Source of the DNA: Dactylellina haptotyla
Lineage: Eukaryota; Ascomycota; Orbiliomycetes; Orbiliales; Orbiliaceae
Assembly (NCBI GenBank): GCA_031310005.1
Contig: CM062379.1
Location: forward strand, 1,116,001-1,180,000
Direction: 5' to 3'
Length of the DNA stretch: 64,000 nt
Position numbers and translations under genes: made by a program. Within the stretch, counting starts at the first letter, position 1. The number at the start of each line of letters is the position of its first letter. Shown piece after piece: positions 34,352 through 44,328 of this stretch. Below the pieces are notes generated by a model. The model saw only the letters and a program-made list of their open reading frames with translations, was not told the origin of the DNA and made no database searches.

Positions 34352-35059
34352 ATGCTAGAATTTTATCTGATCTCGTTCTCAGTCTTCAACAAGTCCACCT
34401 TTTATCCTATCTTTTTATTGTTTTTCTTCAGGCTTTCGGCAGCCTCCACCTCAACTCAGCAGGTACTGACAACACTGTCGTCAACGATATCTACACAACC
34501 TGCCCTTCCTTCAGTAAACAACCAATCCTCAGAACTCCCCACGCAAACATTCTACTGGTTCCAAACAGATGCACTCGACCCGAGCTTCCCAACCCCAACC
34601 CTCAGGGGTCGGATACTATCAACCGATCAGTTCGGCTTCACCAAATATCGGGTCACGTGTCTCCCCCAAGACTTCTCAGCAGGATGTTCGTACACAGACT
34701 TCACTGTAACAGCTTCCGCCACATCGCAAATGTACTATGAAACCGCGGGTCTCAAAAGAAGTATCGGGTGTGAAATCGAGGGTAGCACCATGGCCATCTG
34801 CTCCACTCGGACACATGGTGAGGATGTCGAGAATGCGACTACGAGAACGTTGAAGGGTACAGGCTTTCCTGGGTATTATCCTGTTGTGGTTACGGCGCAA
34901 CCGACGATGAATGGGCGCCAAGCATATAATGAGATGGATCAATATATTTACGAAACACCGGAGCCGGTGGTGAATGCTGGAGGAAGATCAATGGGGTCCG
35001 TTCGCACGTGGGCTATGGCATGGGTCGCCTTCGGTTGTGGAATGATGATAATGGTCTGA
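34352..35059 (+). CDS. Secreted, probably GPI-anchored protein, distant paralogue of the gene at 4.0-4.6 kb
   Basis: Open frame of 235 residues. A hydrophobic stretch (FYPIFLLFFFRLSAAS, about 18-33) acts as signal sequence. A Ser/Thr-rich stem follows (TSTQQVLTTLSSTISTQ), then a Cys-containing core and a hydrophobic C-terminus (TWAMAWVAFGCGMMIMV) of GPI-signal type. The core motif GCEIEGSTMAIC resembles DCKITGTTFALC of the 4038-4604 protein. The first 17 residues before the hydrophobic run are unusual for a signal peptide. They are encoded partly by the 32-nt dispersed repeat, so the true start may lie elsewhere, possibly in an upstream exon joined at TTCTTCAG near 34430. Function unknown; cell-wall or plasma-membrane surface location is inferred. 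Confidence 0.65.
   Translation: MLEFYLISFSVFNKSTFYPIFLLFFFRLSAASTSTQQVLTTLSSTISTQPALPSVNNQSSELPTQTFYWFQTDALDPSFPTPTLRGRILSTDQFGFTKYRVTCLPQDFSAGCSYTDFTVTASATSQMYYETAGLKRSIGCEIEGSTMAICSTRTHGEDVENATTRTLKGTGFPGYYPVVVTAQPTMNGRQAYNEMDQYIYETPEPVVNAGGRSMGSVRTWAMAWVAFGCGMMIMV
34367..34398. repeat. 32-nt dispersed repeat, copy 2
   Basis: Same-orientation partner of 11111-11142, 28 of 32 identical, all four mismatches transitions. Here it is part of the 5' end of the GPI-type reading frame; in copy 1 the same phase is open over the repeat and for a short distance beyond. Confidence 0.6.
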
Positions 35060-38000
35060 GGAAATATTTTGTCTCGTGCCCGAAAGCTCACCACGTGCCG
35101 GGGGAGCTTCCGGATACGAGACAAAGAATGAACAGAAATATATTAACGAGTTACGCCACAGAACCGGAATTAGCATTCTGGTTCTATACAGACTAATACT
35201 TTTTTCTTATTTTATGGATGTTGCATAGCGTGTTGCTTTTGTTGTATTTCCCAGTTCTGTGTTACACAACCCGAAAGCGTCGATGTTTGAACAACGTCCG
35301 ACGTGATATTTTGGTCTAAATGTTTTGAACTCACGCGTAATTTCAACATATCTTTCTAGAATATTGAGAGGCAATATACCACAACTCCAAAGGTATGCTA
35401 CTAAGTTATTGTAAGCAGTATATAAAGGGATGTAAAGGTTTGTTCGTCCTTGTAAGCTGTGTGGTGAAGGGGTTTGCGAGACTAGTGCTGTGCCGGATTT
35501 TCTAATTTCAATGCATTTAGAGATAGAAATTGCATGAGAAGCATTCAAGAAATCATTACGGCACAGTTTTCGGCATGGCGCTTCCATTTTCCTTTCAAAC
35601 TTCATTCTCCTACAAACCCGTTTCGTGAACTAGTATGGAATTGCTCCCATTGAGCTGGCTAGCGCCGAGCTCGAGAGCACTCTTTGCAAGCTTTGGGTGT
35701 AGAATAACACCAGTTGTGTTGATATTTGTGGCACCGTCAACCCTCTTCATGCCCAACCTCGGAAAAGATTGAAAGGATCGTTTCATTGGCAGGGGCCATG
35801 TGTGTGTATTGAGCTTTTACGATATAGATATTCCTTCCAGGCTAAGTCATTGGTTTCTCTATAAACCGTTAGTAATTTTGATCACTAAACTGACCTTCGC
35901 CCTCAGATTTATAGCCTTTTGGCGAGCGAATCTAATTTGATATTATTTGCTGAGTAGCCATATATATTGAGTCTCTTAACATCTTCAAATGGAAAGTTTC
36001 CGACATGTTTCTGTAAGGGGTGACAGGATACATTAATATTATTTGGTGGTTGGAACATTCTTGTATGCCGGTAATTGAGGATATTGTGAATGCTACTGAG
36101 AAATGCGAGGACTGAAATCAAAGAGACGAAAATATACGTCAATCTACCATAATCGTACTTTCGAGTTTTTGAGTACGATCGGGAGTTCACCATGGTACGG
36201 CTCGGCCCGGTTTAAGCGCTGCTGAGCAATGGAATGCTTGAGTTTGTGCAAACACGGGACTGACCAGCTCTAGTAAGCCAAAGATTGCTATCAGACTTGC
36301 GCGCGTAGAGTTTGTGAAGTTTCGGGCAAGTTTTCAGGCAGCTTTTGGTGTTGTGATTGCATCGATTGCTTTGGTGGGTGCTGATTGGTGGCGCCACACT
36401 GTATAACTGGTCTCCCGACATCCCGTCCTCATGGACACAGTATTCCCTTAGACATTATTGATATGTCGTATCTATAATATTGAGATGGATTGATATCTTT
36501 GGTAGAAATATTTTACGAAAAAACACACCTGATCCCATCTAAATTTCGCAAGATTCTACCTCAGCGCATTCCTTGGTCTCTAAGAACTTCCGTGAGTTGA
36601 TCCAACGAAGTATTTTTGGGACGTTGTCAGCCACCAAAGGGGAGCGAAACCAACTTCACAACCCTCACGCGAGTATGCATGCCAATTCGGAATAACCCGA
36701 TAGTGGATATCAATTAGCGGGGCCTCATCGGAAAAACTCTGTTCGCGACAGCTTCCCTGGAACCTCCGGACGGGACGGCTGTCAAATTGGCTAATCCAAG
36801 GATCCCTCGGGGCACAGTTGTTCGCATCTCAAATTACAACAACAAACAACGCGCGTTGGCGTGGACGGGCTTTGGTCTCATAGGTAATTGGACGAAAACA
36901 TCAAGCCTGACTCTGCACCTACTTCTTGGCTTAGCAGACCTTCTGGTATTGCTTTTTGTAATCTTCTTACTAAACTCATTAAATTGGAACTGCAGTTCTA
37001 TAACTGTCCTTGAAGTTTTTATCTTGGAGATCTTGTGTAACGTTCTACTTGTTTGGCGTTATCCAACTCTTGAAACCTAATTGCAGTACTAGCAAACATT
37101 TTGTTACTCTGTTAGATCCAGGAACGAAGTCACAACGAGCTGCACGCTGCAATTTATACTCTATAGGTTTATTTCTTTCCGACCATTCCATTCCCCTTCT
37201 TGCTTCCTATCTTTCTATCCACACAAAATTTCACCAAACTATTCAAACGACTAACGGTCATCAATACTAATTACTAGCGATCGAGTATGTCTACCGTTTT
37301 ATCCGACACCTTCCCTGGATCCATTTCTGACCGAGAGTATCCTATTAGAAATTTATATATTCTATTAAATTCTAGTCACAGCGATAATAGAAAATCGATC
37401 TTTATCGGGTCCTTGCTAAAGATTGGACGCAACAAACAGTTGTCCGCGGCGCTAGGTCCTAGGGACGTATAGAATGCGGAAGTGGGTTTTTTGAGCTATT
37501 TTATTAAGTTTTAAAGCATCTATTCCTCAGCTGATGATGTACCAGTATTGCATTCGACTTTGATGTCCCCTGGCTTCCTCCCTGGTTTTCTAAGAAAACA
37601 GTATATACTCTATCTTAGATTTCCAAGCTATACCGCGAGACCAAGCTTCACCGAACTCGGATAGTCTGCCGTCTTCGTTTATTGTTATGAGTTGTTAATG
37701 AAGGAATCTTGTTCGAAGCGAGCAGGTAAGTTGCAGCTCCCTGCTGGTCTCGCGGCTCCCTGCCAGAATAGCGCTTCGTTGCAGACTGTTTCGATCTATG
37801 TACTAATAATCCTCGACCCAGGACACCTCGAAATTCATTAAAAATTGTACAGTGCATTGTCGTATTACATAAAGGACAGACACTGCGTCTGATTTGCGAG
37901 ACAGCTCCCCAAAGAAACAGCTCGGTTTAGTTTGCGACGAGAGGGGAGGAGAAGCCCAAGAGCCTGGTTATAACCTTCAAGTGCAAAGTTCTTGCCTTGG

Positions 38001-38492
38001 AATACACCTTGATCCTAACTGTATAGGTGGCAGAGGATCAATTCAGATTATTAGTGGTTTCATAAGACTGGTGAGTGGTCCAGTCGAATAATAACAGACA
38101 GAGGGGTCCTAGCTTTATAGGCGTGAACGAGACTTGAGGAGTCCTCGATTGTGGGTAAGTGTATTTTTTCCTATCAGATAACAGTCACAGAGTGGTGTTA
38201 GCATTGAGCTTTGACAACGTGTATTGTGAAGAGCTTTAGTAGAATTCTTCTAGCTCCTCACATCTATCGTTCCTCTTCGCTCAGATGGCCCAGTTCCAGC
38301 TCCAAACACACAATATCCCTCTCCTCTGGCAGTTTCTTAATTTTTCTCCTTTACTATCATTGTGATTTGTCTTCTAGATTTTTCCCTTGCCCAAGTCCCC
38401 ATTCGAAGACTTAAACCTATCTTCTCACTCATTTCTTCTCTTTCTTCACATCACAGCAACCAATCTTCACATCTGAACAAAGACGAACCTCG
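35060..38492. other. Gene-poor interval
   Basis: 3.4 kb of AT-rich DNA with short frames only. A 61-residue frame at 37287-37472 follows a pyrimidine-rich, promoter-like stretch but shows no domain. Bases 37633-37646 and 37743-37755 form an imperfect inverted repeat about 100 bp apart. The small minus-strand frame at 35909-36193 is listed separately. Confidence 0.45.
35909..36193 (-). CDS. Possible small single-pass membrane protein (hypothetical)
   Basis: A 94-residue frame starting at an ATG. A basic N-terminus (MVNSRSYSKTRKYDYGR) is followed by one membrane segment (LTYIFVSLISVLAFLSSIH) and a short polar tail. The basic-then-hydrophobic layout would place the N-terminus in the cytosol. 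I recognise no family. It could be the first exon of a longer or decayed gene, or a chance frame in AT-rich DNA. No neighbouring exon could be joined with confidence. Confidence 0.25.
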   Translation of the reverse strand: MVNSRSYSKTRKYDYGRLTYIFVSLISVLAFLSSIHNILNYRHTRMFQPPNNINVSCHPLQKHVGNFPFEDVKRLNIYGYSANNIKLDSLAKRL

Positions 38493-38756
38493 ATGAAAAC
38501 CAACTTTCGCAACGAAGCTATTCTGCTCTCTGCCTCTCAACTTGGTCTCGTGCAGACCAAGCCCAAATTTGTACTTTCTTCGTTTCTCGTACTTTTGTTA
38601 GTCGTCTCACCGATTCTGACCACCCTCTCATCTCTCTCATCTCTAGGTCTCCACGCCTATAGCCTGCTCTCGTGGCACGAGTCCAAATCTTCTCGGGCCC
38701 TGTTTCGATTGCTGGGACCATTCCCTGTATCAACCAGACCCCCAACCGAAGTTTGA
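38493..38756 (+). CDS. Possible small membrane peptide (hypothetical)
   Basis: An 87-residue frame starting ATGAAAACC after an A/C-rich leader (ACAAAGACGAACCTCG) that looks like a genuine fungal 5' UTR, itself preceded by a long CT-rich tract. One membrane segment, FVLSSFLVLLLVVSPIL, lies at about 29-45. The frame contains a perfect 8-bp hairpin at 38541-38561 and adjoins the hairpin-dense tract, so the transcript may matter more than the peptide. No homologous family is recognised. Confidence 0.25.
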   Translation: MKTNFRNEAILLSASQLGLVQTKPKFVLSSFLVLLLVVSPILTTLSSLSSLGLHAYSLLSWHESKSSRALFRLLGPFPVSTRPPTEV

Positions 38757-39515
38757 GCCCTTGTCTCTGGTGACTGCACCGAGACTTGAGTGTCTCTCAC
38801 TACTCTAGACTTAAGAGTCTCCACTCACTGCAGCATTTTGGTGCCCCACAAAGTCTGTTATTGTGGGCACCACCTTTGCTCCTGCTTGCTCTGCCGCTGT
38901 CTCCCCTTTGGGTGTTGGTCGCTTCGCGGCTCCAACCTCATCACCCCTCCCCCGACTCTAGTTAATCAATCACTAGAGTTGCCCTAGTTAAGCACTCGAG
39001 TTGGTGCTGCCGTGAGTGAAACCAGGGCCCACCCTCACTTAGTAAGTCGCTCTTCACTACTTATAATATTTAAACTTCAGTTGAATATCTGACCTTTCTT
39101 GTAAGAATCAGCAACCCAGAGGCCTAGGCAACTTAGCCTCGAAAGCTTCATAGCAGCCTACATCGAGGCTAGTCTCTTCTCGAGACCCTTCTTTCTCAAA
39201 GGTTCCTAAGTTGAGGAAGGCCCTCAGAAGCTTCCTCGGTCTTTGGGATCAAGGGAAGCCAACTCAAGCAGCGGCGTCCACTAAGTCGACTTCGACTTGT
39301 GGATTCGAGCTGGTCACTGTCGGTTCGCAGCTTGAGTTGATTCGTAGCCCAAGCTGGTGAACGAGCTAACCCAGCAAGTTAACAAAATCAAGCTGGTCAA
39401 CGAGACTAGTGGACTAGACCCCGGTTCTTCGCTATCTCAGCGCCGAAAGCAGACTGTTTTGTTTTCTCTTTTCCTCTTGGAAGCGAAAGGAGAAAAAGAA
39501 AGAACGAAAGCAAAA
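38757..39515. other. Hairpin-dense, non-coding-looking tract
   Basis: About 750 bases, richer in GC than the flanks, packed with short inverted repeats. Examples are 38840-38851 with 38861-38871 (TGGTGCCCCACAA against TTGTGGGCACCA, one bulge), 38955-38962 with 38972-38979 (8 bp perfect), 39213-39219 with 39231-39237 (7 bp perfect) and 39293-39299 with 39302-39308. A CT-rich/GA-rich imperfect arm pair lies at about 39460-39512. Imperfect direct copies around AGCTGGT(C/G)A start near 39317, 39351 and 39391; the last two match 16 of 18. There is no long reading frame. It could be a structured noncoding RNA, a leader of the gene at 39652 or a small non-autonomous repeat. Confidence 0.4.
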
Positions 39516-39651
39516 TAACTACGTTAATAGAGGAAGCGAAGGGATCTTCAACACGACTTCGGCGAGGCTAAAGCGTCCCCGGAATACACCCAGTCTCGGA
39601 GCTATCTATTAAATCGTTGTTCTATCCCTCGCGCAGGGCACCATTTCCAAC

Positions 39652-41764
39652 ATGGATGTCACCCGAGCAAACTTTAAGGACCAGCTGCCTGAAATTCTGA
39701 AGCTGATCGAAGAGTCGGAAGTAGGTCGCTCCTAGCTCTACTTCGTAGTAGAATCTGGGCTGATATGACATTGATAGTTCATTGCATTCGACTTTGAGTA
39801 TTCTGGTCTTCTTAGTGAACACGGTCGAGGGCCATTCCCAGGCAAAATAGAGCGCGGTCGCAAACCTTCTATGGAGGAACGGTACCAGCTCAGTAAAGTA
39901 AGTTTTGGATCCACCCAGTGATATTAAAGTATCATAAGAGTCTAAATTTACTACCGCAGGAGTCTGCTGAGCGATACTGCATTTTCCAAATGGGCATCTG
40001 TTGTCTTACTTGGGATACCAAATCGAATCGGTATCTTGGACGGCCATTCAATTTCTATATTACGCCAGCTGTCATCCCCAGTCTTCATTATGACCGCAAC
40101 TTTTCTGCTACAGGTGATGGTAAGCTCTTCTGATTAGCGGGGTCTTTAGCCCTCCTGTGATAGATATTTTCCCCCTCCCCTTCCTCTCAACCTCCCAAAA
40201 GCAGCCTGGTACATGGATAGTCTCGTTATGAGGCATCAATATTCCTCTGATCAAATTTATTGTTGTTACAGAATCTCGTTTATAGCCATAGTTCTATCAA
40301 ATGAGCACTGAGTATACTGAATCTTGGGGCCGGATTTTTTTGGTTTGAATTAGTTGTTTGCATATTGACTGATCAATTTTTTGAAATTAGCTATGGCTTT
40401 CCACAGCAAGCATGGATTTGACTTCAACAGACTCTTCGGTCAGGGTTGTACGTACCTGAGTCATTCGGAAGAAGTGCTTGTTCGAGAAATTCGGCGACTT
40501 CACGAAGAGGACCTCGAGAATGACGTATATGTTGATGAGGGTGAAGGCTCCATGCTGAAAGCCGCTCTCAAACAAATCCAAGCATGGGATGCAGAGCGAG
40601 ATGGCGTAAGTTCAAAACAATCTCGGATGTTCCTCAGAAGTTAGGATCTGACATCTAATTTTCAGGATACCTCTGCATTTCTCAACATAATACCATTGGA
40701 AACCGATAGAGTTTTCAACGCCTATCAACGTCGTCTACTTCACCAGCTTCTTAGGAATAAATTTCCGCATCTTATTGGACAGAGTTATGACAAGCACTTC
40801 CAAGTTCAACCCAAGATTGAAGACCGCGAAGTTGCTAGAGCGAAGGTCAGAGACGAGCACTTTGAGTCCCTATTGAAAGAGCAACGAGGCGTTCGTTTAA
40901 TCATCGACAAGATTAAAGAATTAAAGAAACCGCTTGTCGGACACAACTGCTTTGGTGACCTCTGCTATTGGATTCGAATGTTCGATGGCTCGCTTCCTGC
41001 TACGCTGAGTGAATTTCGACAGCTCCTTCGGAAAGATTTTGGCTTGTGAGTGAAAATTGGATTTCAAGTTCACCAACGATCCTATTAACGAAAGGATGAA
41101 ATATATCTAGGATCATCGATACGAAGTTCCTCGCAATGAATATGGACAGAAAACTCTATGTAACTACCCCGTTCCTCATTCTTTTTATCAAGATGTACAC
41201 TAACAGATGAGAAATAGGGAGAAATTTCTAGTGGCCTTCAGGAACTGGTTAACAAACTCGGCAACCAGAACCTTCCAAGAGTCGGTAAGTATAACGTTTC
41301 ATGAATTACCTATTAATCGCCTAAAATAAGGATGCTGACACTAAGTTTAGAAGTACCAGTAGGAGCTTGTAACTACGATAACGGGACCCGAGATCACCAG
41401 GCCGGCTGTGATTCTTGGTAAGAATCTATGATCTTGCAGATAAAGCACGTCTTCTTAGACTGACACATTCTGTCCCCTCAGGAATACCGCCCGAGCTTTA
41501 GTGAAGATGGCAGTTCGAATGTATAATGTAGGGTCAGATGATCCCCCTGCACCAGCAGAAACAACTTGCGAGGTTGATAAGCGACGCGAGCAGATAGGTG
41601 CTGCCTTAGCCGTACGGCCTAATCGGAATGGATGGTGTATCATGGTTGACCTCGAGAAAACCCCTGCAATTGCTCGTATGCCGCCCTGGACAAGTTTGTT
41701 CTGGGTCGTATTCGGTGGTCGGCTTCGCGTCAACGGAACCATTGAGGGTGAGTTTACGATATGA
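39652..41764 (+). CDS. PARN-like poly(A)-specific 3' exoribonuclease (CAF1/DEDDh family)
   Basis: Nine exons (39652-39720, 39778-39897, 39960-40119, 40391-40605, 40666-41045, 41111-41159, 41218-41284, 41351-41417, 41482-41764) give 469 residues, the most intron-rich gene here. The DEDDh residues are in place: FIAFDFEYSG gives Asp28 and Glu30, the same numbers as in human PARN from family knowledge; LVGHNCFGDLCY gives an Asp near 286; RDHQAGCDSW gives the His near 369 and Asp near 374. The N-terminus MDVTRANFKDQLPEIL also matches PARN. The protein would shorten mRNA poly(A) tails or trim noncoding RNA 3' ends. The C-terminus ends shortly after WVVFGGRLRVNGTIE. A GGTGAG donor at 41746 and a TAG acceptor near 41790 could instead extend it to 41867. 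No R3H domain is evident. Confidence 0.88.
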
Positions 41765-42289
41765 TGCCGATATCAATTTTCGAATAGATTTCGCATATGA
41801 TATAGTCTCCCTCCGTTCTTCTTTTAAAATCTTCATTCTACGCACCTTTATTACTTATGACATCTGATTTGCGCTATGGTTTCAAGAAATCAAAAGGTCC
41901 CGATCCAATGAATGATGATATCTTCGTCAAATATCTTTGTTTTGATATATTATTTGCTTAGCGCTGGAGATTTTTGCTCATGCTTTAGCACATAGAACTA
42001 GATCCGGGCTTCGGTTGCTTCTGGTGTTTTCCTCTCCCGTATCAAGGATGTTTGAAATATCGCTCATTTTCACTGCTTCCCTATCCCTCTGTTTCATGTA
42101 TCTACTCTTTTGCATATGAGTTCTTAATATTATCGTAGGGCCTAGTAAATTCTAACTCGGTCGTCCTTCATGTCGAAGAGACCTAGAATTCATAGCCCAG
42201 AATTTGACGCCTTGACTTACGCAAGCAAATATTATTGTTTTCCAAGTATTTTATTTATTTACAGTACTATAATACACGAGACAGCTATC
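41765..42289. terminator. Convergent 3' region PARN-like / CEM1
   Basis: 525 AT-rich bases between converging stop codons. May include a terminal exon of the PARN-like gene up to 41867. Nothing else recognised. Confidence 0.45.
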
Positions 42290-43860
42290 CTAGCCTCTAT
42301 ACTTCGCAAAGCATACACTAGCATTGGTCCCCCCAAATCCAAAACTATTGCACAACGCGACATCAACCTTTGTATCCTGAACTTCGTTTGGAATATAATT
42401 ACAGTCAAAATCCTCCGGCGGATCTCCAGCTTTTTCGAGATTCAACGTTGGTGGAAGTTTTCCCTTACCATAGACCTACATTAGCATGTGTCCCTATGAA
42501 ATTCAGTACCAATTCACTTACGTTTTCAATCGCCAAAATAGACATAATACTCTCCACAGCCCCTGCCGCGCCTAATAAATGCCCAATAGCGCCCTTTATA
42601 CTCGACACATTTACTTCCTGGGCCTTCTTCACCCCTTCACCAACAATCAGTCGTTTAATCGCATTATTCTCCGCCGCATCCCCCAATTTCGTCCCCGTTG
42701 CATGAGCATTCAAATAATCCACCTCCTCAGGTTTAACCCCCGCATCCTTTAAAGCCCCCTTCATAGCTCTGAACGCACCGTCTCCATCCGCTGGCGGTGC
42801 GGTAATATGCCATGCATCAGCTGAAAGCCCATACCCCTTCACTTCAGCATATATTTTCGCACCCCTCTGCTTCGCGTGCTCCAGCTCTTCGAGAACCAAT
42901 ACACCGGCGCCTTCGCCCATTACAAATCCGGCACGCTGGCTATCGAACGGTCTGGACGCTTTTTCCGGTGAGTCGTTGAATTCTGTGGACAACGCTCTCG
43001 CTTTCGCGAACCCCGCGATGGCGAGCGGGTGGATGCAGGACTCAGCGCCGCCAGCGAGCATGATGTCTGCGGTACCACGTTGGATGAAGTACGATGCATC
43101 ACCGATGGAGTGGAGGCCTGTTGTGCAAGCGGTGGAAGCAGCATGGTTAGGGCCTTTGATGTTGTATTTCATAGAGACGTGGCCGGCGGCCATGTTTATT
43201 AGTAGGCGGGGGACGAAGAGGGGGCTTATGCTCCTGTAACCCTATTTTATCTATGCATTAGTATAAATACTTTAAAAGATTGTGAAGACATGCCACTAAT
43301 ACCTTATTCGCCCATTTGAGAGTGGTCTCGTAGACATCTTCGAAAGACCCAATCCCACTGCCTATACATACACCCTATTACACACGCCATAGCCATATAT
43401 ATCAGCCGCCATTATGGACAAAAAAACATCCAGAGATTCATAAGAACATACCACTCTCTCCGCAACCTCATCTTCAAACTTCCCCTGCCCGAACCCAGCA
43501 TCATCCAATGCCTCCCCCGCCGCTACAATAGCATACTGCGAAAACCTCGCAATTTTCCCGACATCCATCTGCTTCGCATACCGCTTCTGCGACCACTGCT
43601 CCGGCAGGTCATCGCCCACGGGTACCAGCGCCGCAACTTTACACGGAATATTCTGGTACGCGCCGCCAGCCAGGTCCTTGGTTGAGACTACGCCGCATTT
43701 ACCTTGGATGAGACGGGTCCATGACGTTTTCGTGCCTAGCGGATTAACGGGCAAACGGCTGTTAGCAAGTTATAGTAAATTGAACTAAGAGATAAGCTTA
43801 ATACATACCTACACCCAAAGGAGTGATGCAGCCTAATCCGGTAACGACGACACGCCGCAT
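42290..43860 (-). CDS. CEM1: Mitochondrial beta-ketoacyl-ACP synthase (KAS II type)
   Basis: Five exons (43860-43805, 43758-43452, 43374-43303, 43241-42522, 42475-42290) give 446 residues. It extends acyl chains in type II mitochondrial fatty acid synthesis, which supplies the lipoic acid precursor. The Cys-His-His triad is visible: [15 protein letters not shown] (Cys about 184), [12 protein letters not shown] (His about 325) and [15 protein letters not shown] (His about 366). The tail has [14 protein letters not shown]. The start [18 protein letters not shown] leaves almost no presequence, so targeting must use the extreme N-terminus or an unseen upstream exon. The first donor was set to GTATTA at 43804, because the more usual GTATGT four bases earlier breaks the frame; the resulting junction [13 protein letters not shown] fits the family. 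Confidence 0.92.
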
Positions 43861-44328
43861 GTAGCTTGCTATCACCGCGGTTAGGCAGCACTGTCAAATT
43901 GCGCCTGGGAAAGTCCTGTTGTATTTTCTAGGTTTCGGTGTAGAATTTTGCGTTGCGCAAGGTTCAAATATTAAATAATAGCACACTCAATGTTCTTGAT
44001 GGGAGTTAAATTTATAAAAAATGGTACGATTAAAGTAAGTACATATTTTGTGCTCGTTAAGTGGATTTTTTAAAAGAAAGCGAAAAGAAATGTATATTAT
44101 ACAGAGGAAGTAAAAAGCAAAATCATCCTGCGAACAAAACGCCAATCTGACCAATTTTTAATCGCGGTCGATGCACTTACTCAAATCCAAAACCATCAAT
44201 GTAACTATCAAAAAACAAGCGCTAAAAAATCAAATAAAGCTGGAAAAAGAATAATATCATACTCCGCAAAAGTAGTGTAACAAAGCCTGCCGCTCTTACA
44301 GTCTGCTCAACTCCATGATCCAGAAGAC
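43861..44328. other. Intergenic region upstream of CEM1 and downstream of PEX26
   Basis: 468 bases. The side next to 43860 should be the CEM1 promoter; the side next to 44328 the PEX26 3' UTR. AT-rich with no supported frame. A possible extra PEX26 3' exon (donor GTGACA or GTATAA near 44340) was considered and not adopted. Confidence 0.45.

Noticed and set aside
37287-37472. 61-residue frame after a promoter-like CT-rich stretch
   Set aside because: Too short, no domain, no continuing exon found.
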